NCBI RefSeq assembly: GCF_000234665.1 | Contig: NC_018332.1 | Span: 186,001 to 250,000 of the forward strand | Reading direction: 5' to 3' | Length of the DNA stretch: 64,000 bases | Source: Leishmania mexicana MHOM/GT/2001/U1103 | Taxonomy: Eukaryota > Euglenozoa > Kinetoplastea > Trypanosomatida > Trypanosomatidae | Part shown: positions 20,361 through 34,000 of the stretch, in pieces | Layout of the letters: every line of letters begins with the position of its first letter | Position numbering within the stretch: position 1 is the first letter of the stretch | The notes under the pieces: model-generated | The model's database searches: none | Told to the model about the DNA's origin: nothing | What the model saw: the letters and a program-made list of their open reading frames with translations, nothing else | Made by a program: the position numbers and the translations under genes

Positions 20361-21932
20361 TCACAGGGCGGCGAACGATCCAGTCGCGGAGGTGCGACGA
20401 TTCGACGCCGTGCCGCAGCTCATCTGCGTGTGCTGGGTAAACGGGCTCTCATCAATGCCGACACCGCTATACATAGATGACGTTTCGCCGGTGGCCGAGG
20501 AGAAGCGCTGGTGAAGCAGCACCGTGCGACGCGGCAGCGGAGTCCGCATGCCGCTGGATGGCTCATCCCCGTCCTCGTCCTCTCCCGCCGCCACACCGGG
20601 CAGCCGAACGGGATCTGCCAACGACGCGTTGGAGTCGAACCACAGCGGTGGCCGCGTTCCACCAAACGTGGCAGCCCGCCGCTTCTCTGGTGCCTGCTCC
20701 ACTGCGGCTTCCAGATCTATCTTGAGCATCTCCCGCGCTGCCGTACCCTCACCGGCAGCCCCGGATGCTGTGGAGTGGCCGACAGTATCCGCGGCATCTT
20801 GTCTTGCATAGTCATACGAGGCTGCATCAAGAAGTGAAATGCAGCCAGAGATGCGATCCTCCGTCTGACATGTGGAGCGCCAATGCGCCGTGGCACCAAG
20901 CGCGCCTACGTCCTCGTCCTCTGTGCATCCCTCTTCGCGTGCGGCGATGGTGGCCGTGGCCTCGCGCAGTTGCGTCATCGCCTGCTCCATCTGCGCTTTG
21001 GCTGTGTGGACGTCCTCCATCTCCTGCTCCAGCGTGCGAATAGTCTGTTGCTGGTGCAGGATAATCTGCTGCAGCGTCCGCACGTCTGTCGTGCAGGTTG
21101 GGGTAGCGCAGCGGGGCAACGGGGAAACAGTGTGTAGCCGCAGCGACGGCGCAGCGGCGTCCGCGGGGACAGGACTGGAGGAGTGCCCTCCCGTAACGGA
21201 AGCTCGTTGACTAAGTCCCCGCACCGCCTCGCGCAGGAGGTCGATCTGTTCCTGCAACTCGCTCACTTGTTGCGCCGTGGCGGGGGGAGGCGACGCCTCT
21301 GAACCGCTTCGAAGCATAAACGAGTTATACTGGTCCACTGCATGTTTGGCGACTGGATCGGGGCGTACCGCAGACGGACTGAGCTGGTGCTCGGTGGTGG
21401 GCGAGCCCTCCCGCCGCGGAACGGGGCGGGGGGAGGGCAGAGTAGACACGACCTCGCCCAGTCGCGTCTCGAATGAGGGGAGATGCGGAAGATGCCTCTC
21501 CAGCCAGAGCACAAGCGAGCGCAAGTATGCATTCTCGGCCTCCAACTCCTCCGTGCGCCGCACCGAGATGTCCGCCGGTGCGTTCTGGTGATGGCAGTGC
21601 GCTAGTGCCTCTTCCTTCATGCGGACGTACTCTCGCAGCAGCTCGGGTGGAACCGTTAGGGAAGGTGATGACGCCGCAGCCACTGGTGTCTGGCCCTTGG
21701 TGACGCTGGTGGTCTGGACGTTGACAGATTTGCGCGCCTGCAGCGAGCTTTGGTGCGTGACTTGGTATCTATGCGGCACAGACCTCTCCACATACGAGTC
21801 ACACAGCTCCTTAAAGGTGTGATTCACAGTCGTGTGCGTCGACGTGGAGGAGCTCTCCTCCAACACTGTGGCCGCAGCTGGCACCCTCCGGGAAGGATCC
21901 GTGGATGCAGAGGAGTTGGCGCTCGTGGACAT
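20361..21932 (-). CDS. Hypothetical coiled-coil protein, 523 aa
   Basis: The ATG at 21930-21932 gives 523 residues. The N-terminus is Ser/Thr-rich and probably disordered. Coiled-coil segments are seen at about 96-150 (with ELEAENAYLRSLVLWLERHL), 221-243 (SELQEQIDLLREAV) and 284-333 (LQQIILHQQQTIRTLEQEME). They are separated by Pro/Ser-rich linkers, and the C-terminus is acidic and Ser-rich. This layout suits a scaffold of the cytoskeleton, basal body or flagellum, but that is inference. There is no catalytic motif, signal peptide or membrane segment. Codon use agrees with the neighbours. I do not recognise the family. Confidence 0.85.
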   Translation of the reverse strand: MSTSANSSASTDPSRRVPAAATVLEESSSTSTHTTVNHTFKELCDSYVERSVPHRYQVTHQSSLQARKSVNVQTTSVTKGQTPVAAASSPSLTVPPELLREYVRMKEEALAHCHHQNAPADISVRRTEELEAENAYLRSLVLWLERHLPHLPSFETRLGEVVSTLPSPRPVPRREGSPTTEHQLSPSAVRPDPVAKHAVDQYNSFMLRSGSEASPPPATAQQVSELQEQIDLLREAVRGLSQRASVTGGHSSSPVPADAAAPSLRLHTVSPLPRCATPTCTTDVRTLQQIILHQQQTIRTLEQEMEDVHTAKAQMEQAMTQLREATATIAAREEGCTEDEDVGALGATAHWRSTCQTEDRISGCISLLDAASYDYARQDAADTVGHSTASGAAGEGTAAREMLKIDLEAAVEQAPEKRRAATFGGTRPPLWFDSNASLADPVRLPGVAAGEDEDGDEPSSGMRTPLPRRTVLLHQRFSSATGETSSMYSGVGIDESPFTQHTQMSCGTASNRRTSATGSFAAL

Positions 21933-22808
21933 GGTGCCTACTCCTTTACTCTAGGTGTAGATGTGTGTATGGTTGTCCTGGGCGTGTCTCACTCGAATGT
22001 GTCTGCCGACTTTGCTGCATGCCGAGAGAGCCGTGTTGCGAGGAGGGCAGGAGGGGGGGGGCACGTAGAGGTGAGACGGTGCAAGGGAGAAAAGGGGAGG
22101 CAGGAGAATGGGTGACAGAGCGGGGTTGCTCGAAGGCGGCCGTAAAGACGGAAGAGATTGCTGTGGAGACGCACGACGAGCGAGGAATATGGAACCGTGT
22201 TGGCCTGTGCGTGGACGCAAGTCGGGAGGTCGTCGCGTAGTGCTGCACGCACAACGGTGCGCCAGGCGCGCGTAGAGAAATGAACGGCGGACGGTCAGCG
22301 GTCGTTTGGCACAACACAGTCGAATAGGGGTGCGAAAGGGATGGAGCGACGATTCTGGCGGCAAACCAAGTGCTGCGCCCACTCAGTTCTGGACTACTCG
22401 GTGCACATGTCCTGTCATTTTTTTCCCGTTTCGATCCACGTGCGGGTCTATCGAAAGTCTCTCCACACAGCATATGTAGCCCCAGGATAAGTGTTGGCGC
22501 GTCCGTAGGCACACACGTCTCAGCAACGTCGACGGCTGGAGAACCTCTCTTCCCGTCAGGAGTCTCCCCACGTCATAGAGGCACTGTATCGGAGAGATGG
22601 GGCAAGGACGATACATGCCTACACCGACGCGACACTACTATAAGGTGCAAGCACACGTGGAGAAGAGAGAGACAGACAGAAGAAGGGAGGCCCGGAAGGC
22701 GAATGCGCAATACAAGACACGCACACCCACAGCGCACAAGCATGCGCCATCGCTTCTCTGCCTCGACACGTCCCTTGCCTTCGGACTATTCGCTGTGTTC
22801 ATATCGCG
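21933..22808. other. Intergenic region, 0.9 kb
   Basis: This lies between the small basic protein and the coiled-coil gene. It contains a purine-rich stretch with nine G (22053-22061), which is a plausible polypyrimidine tract on the transcribed sense for the coiled-coil gene. No supportable gene. Confidence 0.6.
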
Positions 22809-23093
22809 CTAGCCGTCCTTGCGCTTGCGGCCACGGGTCAAAGGCTTCTTCATATGCTTCTTCTTCGCCGCAGGGCCGCTGGACTTCACAATCGACAGCT
22901 TCGACCGTTGATCGGAGGGCACGCGCGATGCCATGGCGGTCTCGACAGCGCTAATGTAGTTTGCCCTAGCCTTCGCCTCTGGCGTCTTTTTGGCCTTTGT
23001 GAACGTAGACTTCCGCTTCGCCTCGCCCACGTACTTGCGCAGAGCGCCGGCGCTCTTGTGCCTCGGCTTGCTCCGCAGCGACTTCTGCGCCAT
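22809..23093 (-). CDS. Small, highly basic protein, possibly DUF2423/LLPH-like, 94 aa
   Basis: The longer frame begins in low-complexity spacer. The ATG at 23091-23093 gives a compact 94-residue protein opening MAQKSLRSKPRHKS. About one residue in three is Lys or Arg, and it ends in a basic cluster (TRGRKRKDG), so it is very probably nuclear or nucleolar. The MA(x)KSLRSK opening is shared with the DUF2423 family (human LLPH, yeast Ybl028c), small nucleolar proteins associated with large-subunit ribosome assembly. Beyond the opening the similarity is weak, so a ribosome-biogenesis role is inference. A histone-like or kinetoplastid-specific RNA-binding protein is possible. Confidence 0.72.
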   Translation of the reverse strand: MAQKSLRSKPRHKSAGALRKYVGEAKRKSTFTKAKKTPEAKARANYISAVETAMASRVPSDQRSKLSIVKSSGPAAKKKHMKKPLTRGRKRKDG

Positions 23094-25031
23094 CTTGCGC
23101 TCCAGGCGGTTCAGGCAAGACAGGGAAGAGAGCGTAAAATCCGCGGAAGGGCAGGTCGGGGAGTGAGGGAGAGAGGTGTGGGGCAATTGCTGACTGCGAA
23201 GCGCAGCGGGAAGAGGAAAGCGAAAATGCGCACGATGAGTGATGTGTGCAACACGCGCACGTGAAGAAACGAAAAGAGGATGATGGATGAAAGACGAGGA
23301 AGCGACACGTAAGAAGTGGCGCCGACTGTTTTTTGGGAGAGATGGTGCGAAAGTGAGAGATGGGAAAGCTGTAGTAGGGCACATCCATCAACACAACGGG
23401 AAAGGACGAAGGCCGCTCGTGTAGCCGGGGCGACCGATGATGTGTTGTTGCCTTCTTGCAGGACAGCATGAAGGAGAAGAAGCAAAGCGGTGTGAGTGCA
23501 GCAAACCACCTTCCTGCTTCACGCACGTCCCCTATTTGCCTTACTCTCCGTCTCGCCTACAGCTGAGGGGGCTGGTCGTCGGTGCGTTGCGTTGTCGGAT
23601 GCAAGTGTAGGCTGGCTGGTGGCAGTCGAACCTGCATCGAAGAAGCCAGTGCGTATTCACGCAACACAGGCGAGTGGGACGAGAGAAAGAGAGTGTGCAC
23701 GGGTAAGAGGGCGGAATGAGACATCAGAGGCGGGAAGGGGCAAGGCCACACCATCACACAGAAACGGAGCCGGTCTCCCTCCACGTGTCTCCGCCTCCCA
23801 TCCCCATACTCCCTTACACACGCCCTCCCGAACGACACACACAAAAAAAAGAACAAGAATTCATACACCGCATGAGCAAAGGAAGAGTCGGCGAGACTAT
23901 ACATCACAGGTGAACGAGTAGGTGCGTGCAAGCCTGTTCGCGCGCGTCTGAGCGGTGACGTTAGTAGACGCAAACACACACACACCATCATTCCAGGAAG
24001 ACACACACACATCGAACCAATAGACAGAAACAGAGGGGGGCGTCACCACCGCTGCACAGCTGTGCACCTGCCACAGCACAGCACACCACACAAGCGCGAC
24101 TGGAAAAAGAAAACCATTAAGCACGCATCCCACGCCACATCCATGCCACACCTTAATCCAAACAAAACGTGTGCATGTGCGTGTGTGTGCGTACCGAACA
24201 AAAATTCATCCGCAGCCGAGGTGCCGCGCAGCATTCCCCGGTCGCATGCGCGTGCGTGCCCGTGAAAAGCGAAGAGAGAAGCTAAAGCAGAAGCGGGGAA
24301 GAAGGGGCGCATGGCACACACAGACGCACGCAGACCCATGGCACGGGCAGACATACGAAAACAGACAAAAAATGGAAGCGACGCGGGTTACGTCACCTAG
24401 AAAACGTTCAACGGTGTGTGTGGGGGGGGGGGGGAAGCGGGTGGACCTGAGGTACGTGTCGGAGAGATTCAGGAGCGTGCGGATCAGACCCCTGCATGTT
24501 CTCGTGTGTACCTGCATGGTGAAAAACGCAACCAACAGACAGACGAACAATATATAGAGAGAGAACGACCGATTGCGTCTTCCCCTCGCGTCTCCTCTGG
24601 TGAAGTGCACATCTCTGAGCCACCGGGGGCTGCCGCTGCCAGTTGCGCCGTGAGTGAGAGAAGGTCCCGGGGTCACATAAATCGCTGCAGCAGAGCCAAA
24701 TACAAAACAGCTAAGGAGCATCGGCGCGCACACGCGCAGGCGGGATGAAGTGAAAAAGAGGGACATTGCTTCGGCAGTCCCGTGCACACACAAGCAAGCC
24801 CGCACACACGCACCACTCTGCCACGCCGCCACTGCCACTTCGTCCATGCATGAAGATGTTCCGGCACACCGCCAGGAGGAAACAAAAGGGAGACGCCGAC
24901 AGAAAAAAAAACGACACGGAAAATAGCAGCGCGTCCCGGGCAGTCGCGCACGGGCTCAGTGAAGAGACGAAAAGCGAAAAATGGAGCCCAAAGAGGCCGT
25001 CAGCGGATGCGCGCACTCGACTCGCATACAC
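23094..25031. other. Intergenic region, 1.9 kb
   Basis: This is the 3' flank of the dynein gene and the 5' flank of the small basic protein gene. It holds thirteen G at 24422-24434, CA/TG repeats around 23960-24010 and 24170-24190, and several A runs. Short frames on both strands are repeat-driven. No gene seen. Confidence 0.6.
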
Positions 25032-28000
25032 TCAGTAATTGAGTGACACCACACAGGCGGTACCGCGCTCGATCCAGTGCGCCGGGTCCACCTTGGTCGG
25101 AACCTCAATAGGGAGAACAAAGTTCGTAGAGTGCCCCGTCGTGCTGAGCGTGCCAGCACGCGTCAGTGTCTTGTATACCGGGCAGACGTAGTCGTCGGTG
25201 TTGCGGGTGCGGTTTACCACGGGGTCCAAGAGAATGATCGGCATCTCAACGTAGAGCTCCTTGGGGCGAGACTCCACCAGTGAGTGCTGCTCCGAGTCCC
25301 ACCGCGCACCCTCCAGGTACAAGCCGTACACCAGCGCTCCCTTGTCCGGTCGGGGTACCGTTTTGTGGTCCAGTGACACATCCTGCAGGCTAAACTGAAA
25401 GGAGATGCTGTCGATGGCCTGGTGCACCTTACGGGCGTGGTTCTGAAGCGTGCCGGTCAGGAATGCCTGCGGGAAGAAGAAGCCGCCGAACCAGAAGGCG
25501 GCCGGCGGTCCATACGCGTACCAGTCCGCAATGAAGTGCACACGCCTCACCAGGTCCTCTACCCATTTCGACAGCGGCTTCAGCGACGGGTAGGCCAGCG
25601 CACTCCAGGACACCGGCACGCTGTTGACAAAGAAACTCGAGCCGACATCCTCTAGTTCCGCTGACATGACAACCTCACCTCGCACAGCCTTGAGGAATTC
25701 GGCCAGGCCCGTGTGGATGAACTTGAGTAGGCGATTGTAGCGGCCAGCCTCCTGCACCAGCACCGTGTTCATGGACTCTTCGTACTTGGTCGGGTACTTG
25801 GCAGTGAAGGCGGCCATGTCAAACAACTGAGGCAGCTTCGTCGAAATCTCCGTCGCCGTGGCAGTCAGCAGCTGCTCCCGTGAGCTCGACGTTGTACCGA
25901 CACCGCCGCGTGACTCCAGCGCCAGGACCGTTGACAGGATGCTGTGCGTCGTGTTCTGCGCGCACGTGATATCGGCATTCTCATGCAGGCCAAAAATCTC
26001 TGGTTGTGGGTTCAGAGGCCACGAGTCGAGGTAGCTGAGGTAGTGCTTGCGATTGCCAGACTCGAGGGTGTGGTAGAGACCTGATGGCGAGAAGGCGTAC
26101 CCGTCCTGGAGTACCTCCGGATTGACAAAGTGCTGGATGAGGGTCATGAGACAGCGACGGTCCCAGTCGTCCGTGACACGGCCACCGTAGTTGATCTCGC
26201 CAGTCAGAAAGGTCAGCACGTCGTATGGGATGGAGTCATACAGGGACAAGAACTTGCGGAGCTGCAGCAGACAGACGTTGCGGTCCGAGTCGTTGAACTC
26301 GTAGGCAATGTTGAACCCGAGGGAGCCGAACCTCCGACGCTCTTGGATGACACCGTGGAAAAGGCATAGGGCGAACACCATCTTTTTGAACTCCGCGGGC
26401 TTCTCCTCCTGCTCGAGGTCCTCGGGGGTGAAGCCGTAGTAGGAGCGCGTCACGTTCGCCCGCAGCCCCATCGGCGGCTCATTCGTCATCTTCACCGCCG
26501 TCTGCAGCACGGCCACCGGGAAGCTGGGTGACGGCATCGACGTCAGCCACAGACGGAACTCCTTCTTCACCGTCTCCACGGTAAAGCTCTCCACAATGGA
26601 CTCCAGCGTCGGCATCCAGGACGAGGCGAGGTGGCAGTTCTGCAGCAGTACCCACTGTCCCTTCTCCCGCGCGCCACGGATCAGCTCTTCCGCCTTCTTG
26701 CCTTGCCCCTGGCCAAGCGACACCTTGTCCAGCCGTTTCGACATCCGCATCGTCTCTGCGAAGCGCAGCAGGTCGTTCATCGGGTCTGACCCAGCAGAGT
26801 TGATGAAGATGAGCGGCGTCAGGCAATCACTGTCCTTGTAGGCGTCCATCAAGTCGAACTGCGGCACCACAATGTATCGACTGCCCATGTAGTGCTCAAT
26901 GAAGTGCTGAATGGCCAGCGCTACCTTATCTACCCGGAAACACCGCATCACGACCAGTCGCTGCATCGGTGTCACTTTCTCACGCCACTCACCCGCGAGG
27001 GGGAACGTGTCCGCCTCGTTGCTGTCAAACAGGTCCTTGTAGTGCTCGATGTAGTCGCGCACGTGCTCGGCAAAGCCGGCAAAGCTGGGGAGGTGCTTGC
27101 TAAGGAAGAGCACCTCGGCCCAACTGCTGTCTGTCATCCACGACGAAGCGGGGTTGGCCAGGGCATCGGCCGGGACGCTGCCGGTGGGGCCGGTGAGCAG
27201 GAACCGGTACTCAGCATCCACCAAGGCCCCGCTGTGCTGCACGAGGCTGGCGCAGAGGTAAAACGAAAACGTCAGCTTGTGTTTCTCAAACAAGGAGCGG
27301 CACACGTTGCTATAGAAGGAGTAGGTGAAGTAGTCCATCAAGTTGTGCACCCGCACCTCCACCACGTCCTCCGCGCTGCCGCTGTCGTCCTCCGCCACCT
27401 CCTTCGCTGCGGGCACCTGCGAGGCATTGTCCACGGCGTTGAGGAACAGGTTCATGAACCACTGCAAGGAGAACTGGTACATAGGGTCGACAATGGCGAG
27501 CTGCGAGACGCAGAAGAACAGCAGCGAGCCGCGCTCCGCGTGCGGGCGGTACTTGTTACGTGTCTCATCAATCACTGTCTCCATGGCCTTCGCCTTGCCC
27601 AGCTCCTCGTTGATCTCGATAGACTTGGCCTTACTCTTCTCCAGCGTGATGATGAGCTCCTCCTGCTCCAGGATGTCGCCCTCCGCCTGCTCGAGCAGAA
27701 CGAGAATGTTGGCCTGAAGGTCCTTCAGCTCGCAGTTCTTCTCTGCGTTGGACCGGGTGAGCCGCTGCTTCTCCAGCTCGAGGTCGTTCCGCTCCTTCTC
27801 CACCGTCTTGCCGAGCAGCTGCTCCTCCAGCCCGCTCTGGGTAATGAAGAAGTTTAGCAGTGACACGGTAACGATCTCCTCGGGCGTGTAAACCGGGTTC
27901 GGCAGCTTCGTCGTGAGGTACAGCTTGAAGTTGCGGTCGTACGGGATGGCGCTGTCCCCGATGCGGACATGCGGAGTGCTGCCAATGAGGAAGATGTTCT

Positions 28001-31000
28001 TCAGAAGCAGCGGCTCCAGCGCAGCGTCGATCGACTCGCCGACGTTCTCGATCAGACACGGCAGCCCCAGGCGAATCGCGTTCTCGACAGTCTTCATGAA
28101 CTTGTCGTTTGACGCCTTGCACACCTGCATGTTGTCGTTGCGGTGAATATTGCGCACCCACGCATTCGCCTGTCCCTGCGGGTCGATGAGCAGCGGCCAG
28201 TTCCGGGAGTTGGCGAGGATGATAGCGTTCTCGGTGGACAGCGCGTCCGTCGGTAAGCCGCACAGCTGCCACTCCTGTATCTGCACCGCGTCGCCTGAGG
28301 TCGAAACGAGGTCAAAGTCGGCGCTTGTCTCCACATTCGCCGCGGTGAGATGTGCCTTCCACTGCCGACGCACGTCATTGCGATAGGGTGCCGTGAGAGG
28401 TCCGCAGTAGGCCACCGTGGCCGCCGCAATCACCATGTCGCCGACAATGTAGCACTCCTGTTCCTTGTACTGCTCCACCAGCGTGGCCCAGCGGCCCTTC
28501 TCTCCGCCGAGGCCGTCGATCAGCCTCGCCGCGCGCTGCAGCTTCAGCGATGTGCGCTCCACCTCGGCCTCGAGCGCCGCCTGCGCGTTGAGGGCGTCGT
28601 CGTACTTCTTCTCGAGCGCCGCCACGGCAGCAATGACGCGGTCAAGCGTTGCCTGGGTGGCGCGCAGGGCCTCCGTCACCACAGCCAGCTCCGCCTCCGT
28701 CGCAGCAAGCCTCTCGCGCAGCGGCTGAATCTCGCGATTCACAAAGAACCACTTGTACATGGCGCGCACCCATTGGCACATGGCCATGCATGGCAGAGAA
28801 ACCGCCCTCACCTTCTCCGGCTGGAACTCCTCGTTGTCGTAGTAGACGCGTACCTTCTCCATCAGCGCCGCGTCCATTGCCTCGCGGTTGAAGCCACCTT
28901 TCTCCGGCGGCTGCACGAGCAAGTCTAGCAACCGATTCGCGTCTCGCATGTAGGACTTCGCGCACAGCCACCAGTCTGGTACCTTGCGACCACCCGGAGG
29001 ACCACTGTAGAACTCCTTCGGGCAGTTGCCAAATGTGAGCAGCAACGCGACGGCCTCCATGACGTATTGCACGCCCTTGGGCGGATTCGCGTACTTGTTC
29101 AGCTCCGAAATTTCCGCTGCTTTGATCTTGGATAACACCTTTACAGCCTCCGCCAGAGCCGGCTCCGCCTCCGCCAGGCGCTCGGCGCACTCGCGTCGCA
29201 TCTTGGCACACTCCTCCGCTTTCACGGAGGCCTCCGCCTCCTCCCTGCGCGCGTCCGCCTCCTTCACCGCCGCCTCCTTTCGGTCCACCGTCAGCCGCTC
29301 CATCATGGACTGAATCTCCGTCTTTTTCTCCACCAACACCGGCTGCTGCGCCTTGAGTTGCGCCTCCAGCTCCGCCACCTGCACCTCTGTGTGCCGCAGC
29401 TTCTCCAGCCCCTTCTCGAGGCGGCCGCGCTGCTCGCGAACGAAGCGGCGCTTTTCCGCTGCCATCGCTCTGAAGTTAGAGAGGAGTGACAGATAGGACG
29501 TCGGCGTCACGTACGAGCGACGACGCGTCTCTGTGAAGAAGCGCTCCGTCACTTCCGCCGCCGCGCGATGAACTGCCTGGAAGCAGCCCGGCAAGTTGGC
29601 GTGGTTGGCAGCCCCCACGACGTCCGTAACGTCGCCGGCGTTCAACTGCACTGCGGCTACCGACAGCAGCGCCTCAGATGGCCACTCGGCAAACCAGTCA
29701 ATCGTGCAGCACGCAATGAGCGACGGAAACATGCGCAGGCGGCTGCGAAACGCCTCTCCGACGGGAGAGAAGGCGAGGACAAGGTGTAGGTTGGCCCGCG
29801 CCTCCTTCACGAAGCGCGCGTACACCGACACCTTCGTCGTTGGCAGGTTCTCGCTTAGGCAGACGCCGCGAAACTTGTCGTTGATGAGCTCGATATCTTG
29901 GTCCTCAAAGAGGTTCGGCACATCACCCGATGTGAGCAGGCCCGCCACATCCTCCAGAAAGGTCGGATGCACCAGCTGGGTGTCTGCGAAGAGAAACGTC
30001 CGCTTCTTTTCGTCCTTGCCGCACTCGAGCAGCAACTTCGCCAGGCTCTCGTGCCATTCCTTCACACCGAAGTTCTTCGACAGCTCAATCGTGAACACCT
30101 CCATCTCGGCAATCAGCGAACAAGCGAGGCGCGTGAGTGACTTGCGTCCCGACCCGCCAACGCCGAGGAGGAGGCAGTGCCCGTTCGGCAGTCGCAGCAC
30201 GCGCGAGATACGACAGACATGCTCGATGGCGTCGAGGAAGAGCACGAGGTTCATTTTCACTTCATTCTCGTCATTGTACGTCTCCAGCAGCTCATTCATG
30301 CGCGCCGTGAGGGCGTTCATGTCGGTAATCTGCTCGTACACGCCCTTGTCGCTCAGCACGTCGGCAAAGATGAGGCGGTCAGCCTTCACTACCTCGTTGT
30401 AGGACTTGCCCACGCCCATGGACGGCAGCTCGGCATTGAGGTACTCAATGAACAGACTCTTGTCTGTCGAGTCGACGAGGCGATCGTAGAAGACGCGGTG
30501 CATCTCGTGCATCCACAACCGCACGACGGACTCCTCGGACTGCAGCACCGACTTGTCCGCCATGTACAAGAGGGGAAAGACACGCATCACATCCCGCATG
30601 TTGAAGGAGTAGTGCACATGCGCCGGGGTCGGCAGAAAGACCTGGGTGCACTTGCGAAACACACGCAGCGTGCTATCGACCACGGCGGAAGCGACGTTCG
30701 CGAGGCGGTCAGCGAGGCCGCTCTGCGCGAGGCCGCCGGTGAGGATGGCCTGCAAGATCGTTCGCTTCGACGTGTCCGACATCTCGGGGAAGGAAAGGTA
30801 ATTAAAGTAGCGCATAAAGCGGTTCGAGACCCGGCTGCGGCCCCCGCCAGGCGGGCCCATCGCCAGCGCAAGCGAGCAGTCGATGATGGAGGACCACTTG
30901 ATGCCGCCAGTAAAGTTGTAGAAGCCGCCCTGGGCGAGCATCTGCCGCAGCAGCTCCACCGGGGGCTGCGCCCCGTACTTCTCTGGTTGCGGCAGATTCG

Positions 31001-34000
31001 CGTCGTCAATGAAGATGAGAAAGTGCTTACCGGTAGGGGCGCCGTAGACGTGCGAGCGCCGCTTATCAAGCTTGGCCATCAGTGAATTCTGCAGCACCGT
31101 GCACTTCGTCTGCGCCGAGAAAGTGAAGTTGAGGCCAAGAAAGCTGGCCGGCATGCCGCCGCCGAGCACAAGACGTGCGAGTGAAATGGACTTGCCGGTG
31201 CCAGTCGGGCCAACAGCGGCGACGTTGACCTTCTGCGCCATCAAGTGCTGCAGCACGTAGTTTTGCCGTGTGCTATCGATTGTCGGGACAATGATGTCGT
31301 CAAAGCGCGCCCCGTTGGGAATTTCCAGTGTTGGCTGCTCGCACATCCAGTTCACCCATTTCCCCGCCACAGACGGCGAGAGCGCAGGAGCACCGCTGCC
31401 GTCATCGCCGTCGGCAGCCACGAAGACGTCCTCCTCCATCACTCCGGCGGGGTCGTAGCGGTAAACGTAGTCGTACAAAAACACTTCCGCGCCGCCGCTG
31501 CCGGTCGTGTCCTCGGCTGGCAGAAGCGGCAGCCACTGAGTGTCACTATTCGCCTCCGCGAGTCGACACAGCGTCGCGGAGAAGCGCTGGCGTCCTGCCT
31601 CGTCGCATGTAGCGCCAATGCTCCACACCAACGAGAAGAAGAAGAGCGGTGGCACCGCGCCCGCCATGACGGCCAGACGTTCCGGTGACACCTGCAGCTG
31701 TCCTGAAGTCGATTTGGCTACCTCGAAGCTATTCACGTACCCCTCCATCATGTGGAAGAAGGAGTGCACGAGGCCGCTGGTGGTCGAGGTGACGTACTCG
31801 TGCACGGCGCCACTGCGCACCAGCTGCACGAGCTCCTCGACGTATGTGTTCGCCAGCCTCTTCAGTGTCTCACGCTGGGACCCCAGGTAGGGCGGCAGCG
31901 CCACGATCCAGCTCGCGATAAGCGCGGAGATAGGGACGCACGTGGCGGGATCGAGGTAGATCATGCCGCACCTAGACACGGTAGCCGGTGACGCCACGGC
32001 GAGATCCTCCACCTCGAACATCATCGTCATGTCGCGACTCATCTGGATGATTTCACCGGAGACGAGACAGAGCTTCTTGTTCTCGTCCAGGACGGTGTTC
32101 ATCGACTCAATCCACAGCGCATCAACAGGGCCGTCGAACATCACCCAGTGCTTGCCGATGAGGTTGCCCTCGTCACCGTATCGGGCGGCGCAGCGAAACA
32201 GCACGCATAGCACGCCATCCTTCCACTCGCCGTTTTCGTCGTAGGCGCCGTACAGCTGGTCCATCGTGACAGACTTCGGGTTGCAGATGTGCGTGAACAC
32301 CTTCTGAATGCGGCGCGAGCCAAAGTCGTTGCCCTTCGCTTGGCGGGCCGCACAGTCGGTCAGGGCACGCTGCAGCGCTGTGAAAGACGCCGTCTTGCCA
32401 CTGCCAGCCGGGCCGACGAGCATGAGGCCGTGACGCAGCATGGTGATGTCGTACAACTGCAAGCATTTTTGAACAAAGGCAGAGACGGGCTGCTGGTGCG
32501 CCTCTTCGATGGCTGCTGTCAGGGCCTGCACCACGGCTCCGTAGTCGCTCTGCGGCAAGGCCGTGCCGGGGAACAGGTCGCTTATGATTCCGTCGAAAAG
32601 GAGAATGTCGTCCTTGAGGAACTTCGGCACGTTCGAGTCGCGCAGCGCACGCAGCAGCAGCTCATCCTCGTCTCCGTCGGGCCGCTCCTGCTTGTTTAGC
32701 CCGGCTGCCGAGATAACGGTGTTGACAGCGCGCATACCAAAGTCGTAGTGGTCCTGCGACGAGAGCTGCTCAGAGCTCAGCTTGAACGTCATGACCATCT
32801 TCTGCGCCAAGGCGCGCGCGTTCTGGTAGCCGTAGGAGAAGAGCCGGATCTCACCAATCATGGCGTAGTCTGGCACCATGCATGCCACGGGGCGGAACAG
32901 CACCTTCAGGTTATCCGGCAGCTCCGTGCGGCCGGCGTAGCCGGGGTTCATGGTGATGAAGACGGCGTGGGTGGGGTCGACGAGGATGTCGCTCTCCTCG
33001 AAAAGAATGCGGTACTGCTTGGTGGAGCATGCCTGCTGCAAGTCCGTCACCTGCTGCGCCACGACGGAGAGCACCTCGACGTCGATACGGTTAAATTCGT
33101 CGAAGCACGCCCACGCGCCAGTCCAGGCGAGACCCTTGAAGAACCTGCCCATTGACCGGTACGTCATACCCTCCTGGCAGTTGAAGACGACGCACTGCTT
33201 GGCAAGTGCCTTGGCCAGATCCTTCGTCGTCTCCGTCTTCCCGGTACCAGCGGGGCCGGCGGGCGCGCCGCCGAGGCACAGCGCCAGGGCACCTGTCAAG
33301 GTCAGATAGATGCGATCGGTTAGCGGAGTCACGACCAGGCGGGCCGTGTTGCCGAGGTACTCGCCGCCGTAAACGAAGTGGGTGTCGACCTGGCGAATGT
33401 GGCAGAAGTCGTCGCTGTGGTCGAAGTAGAAGCGAAGCTGCTTCATCCACTCGAAGGACTGCGTGCTCGACACCTTCGCTGCTTGCATGCTGTCCACGGT
33501 GTCCTTGGCATGCACCTCGATTGTGATGAGCGCGCCCATGTTGATCTGCTGCATCGCCGTCAACGGCGACTGAACCACCTCCACCAGCTGCCGCAGCTGC
33601 CTGTCTAACACTTTTGTGTAGCCATCCACCTCGCCCTTCGTAGTGAGGGCCTCCTCGCAGCCTTGGGTCCAGTAGATCTGCGCCACCGCAATAACCGCCT
33701 GCGCAGGCCACTGCAGCACCCACTCGCTGCGACGCGTGCTAAGGTACGCCTCAAAGGCGCGTTTCACCTGCGCATGCACGCTGTCCTTCATCATCTTCTC
33801 CACAAGCTTCAGCCAATCTTCCACGTTGCCGTGCGGCACCACCGACTTCACCGCTGGAATGTACTCGCCCTCGCCGCTGTAGAAGCCGGTGATCGTCTCC
33901 ACGTCCGCTGCCACCGCATCCCTGCACTCCTCGCCTCCCGCATCCGCGGCACGCGCCTCGTCGGGGTGGATGTTTTTCCACTGGAGGCGGTGGATGCCCT

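Noticed and set aside
23621..23660. tRNA T-arm-like string containing TCGAACC
   Set aside because: The bases around it cannot form the 5-bp T stem, and no D-arm, anticodon arm or acceptor pairing was found.
26892..27857. Plus-strand frame of 321 codons
   Set aside because: Antisense shadow of the dynein stalk and AAA5 region; its Leu/Val/His composition is the complement of coding sequence.
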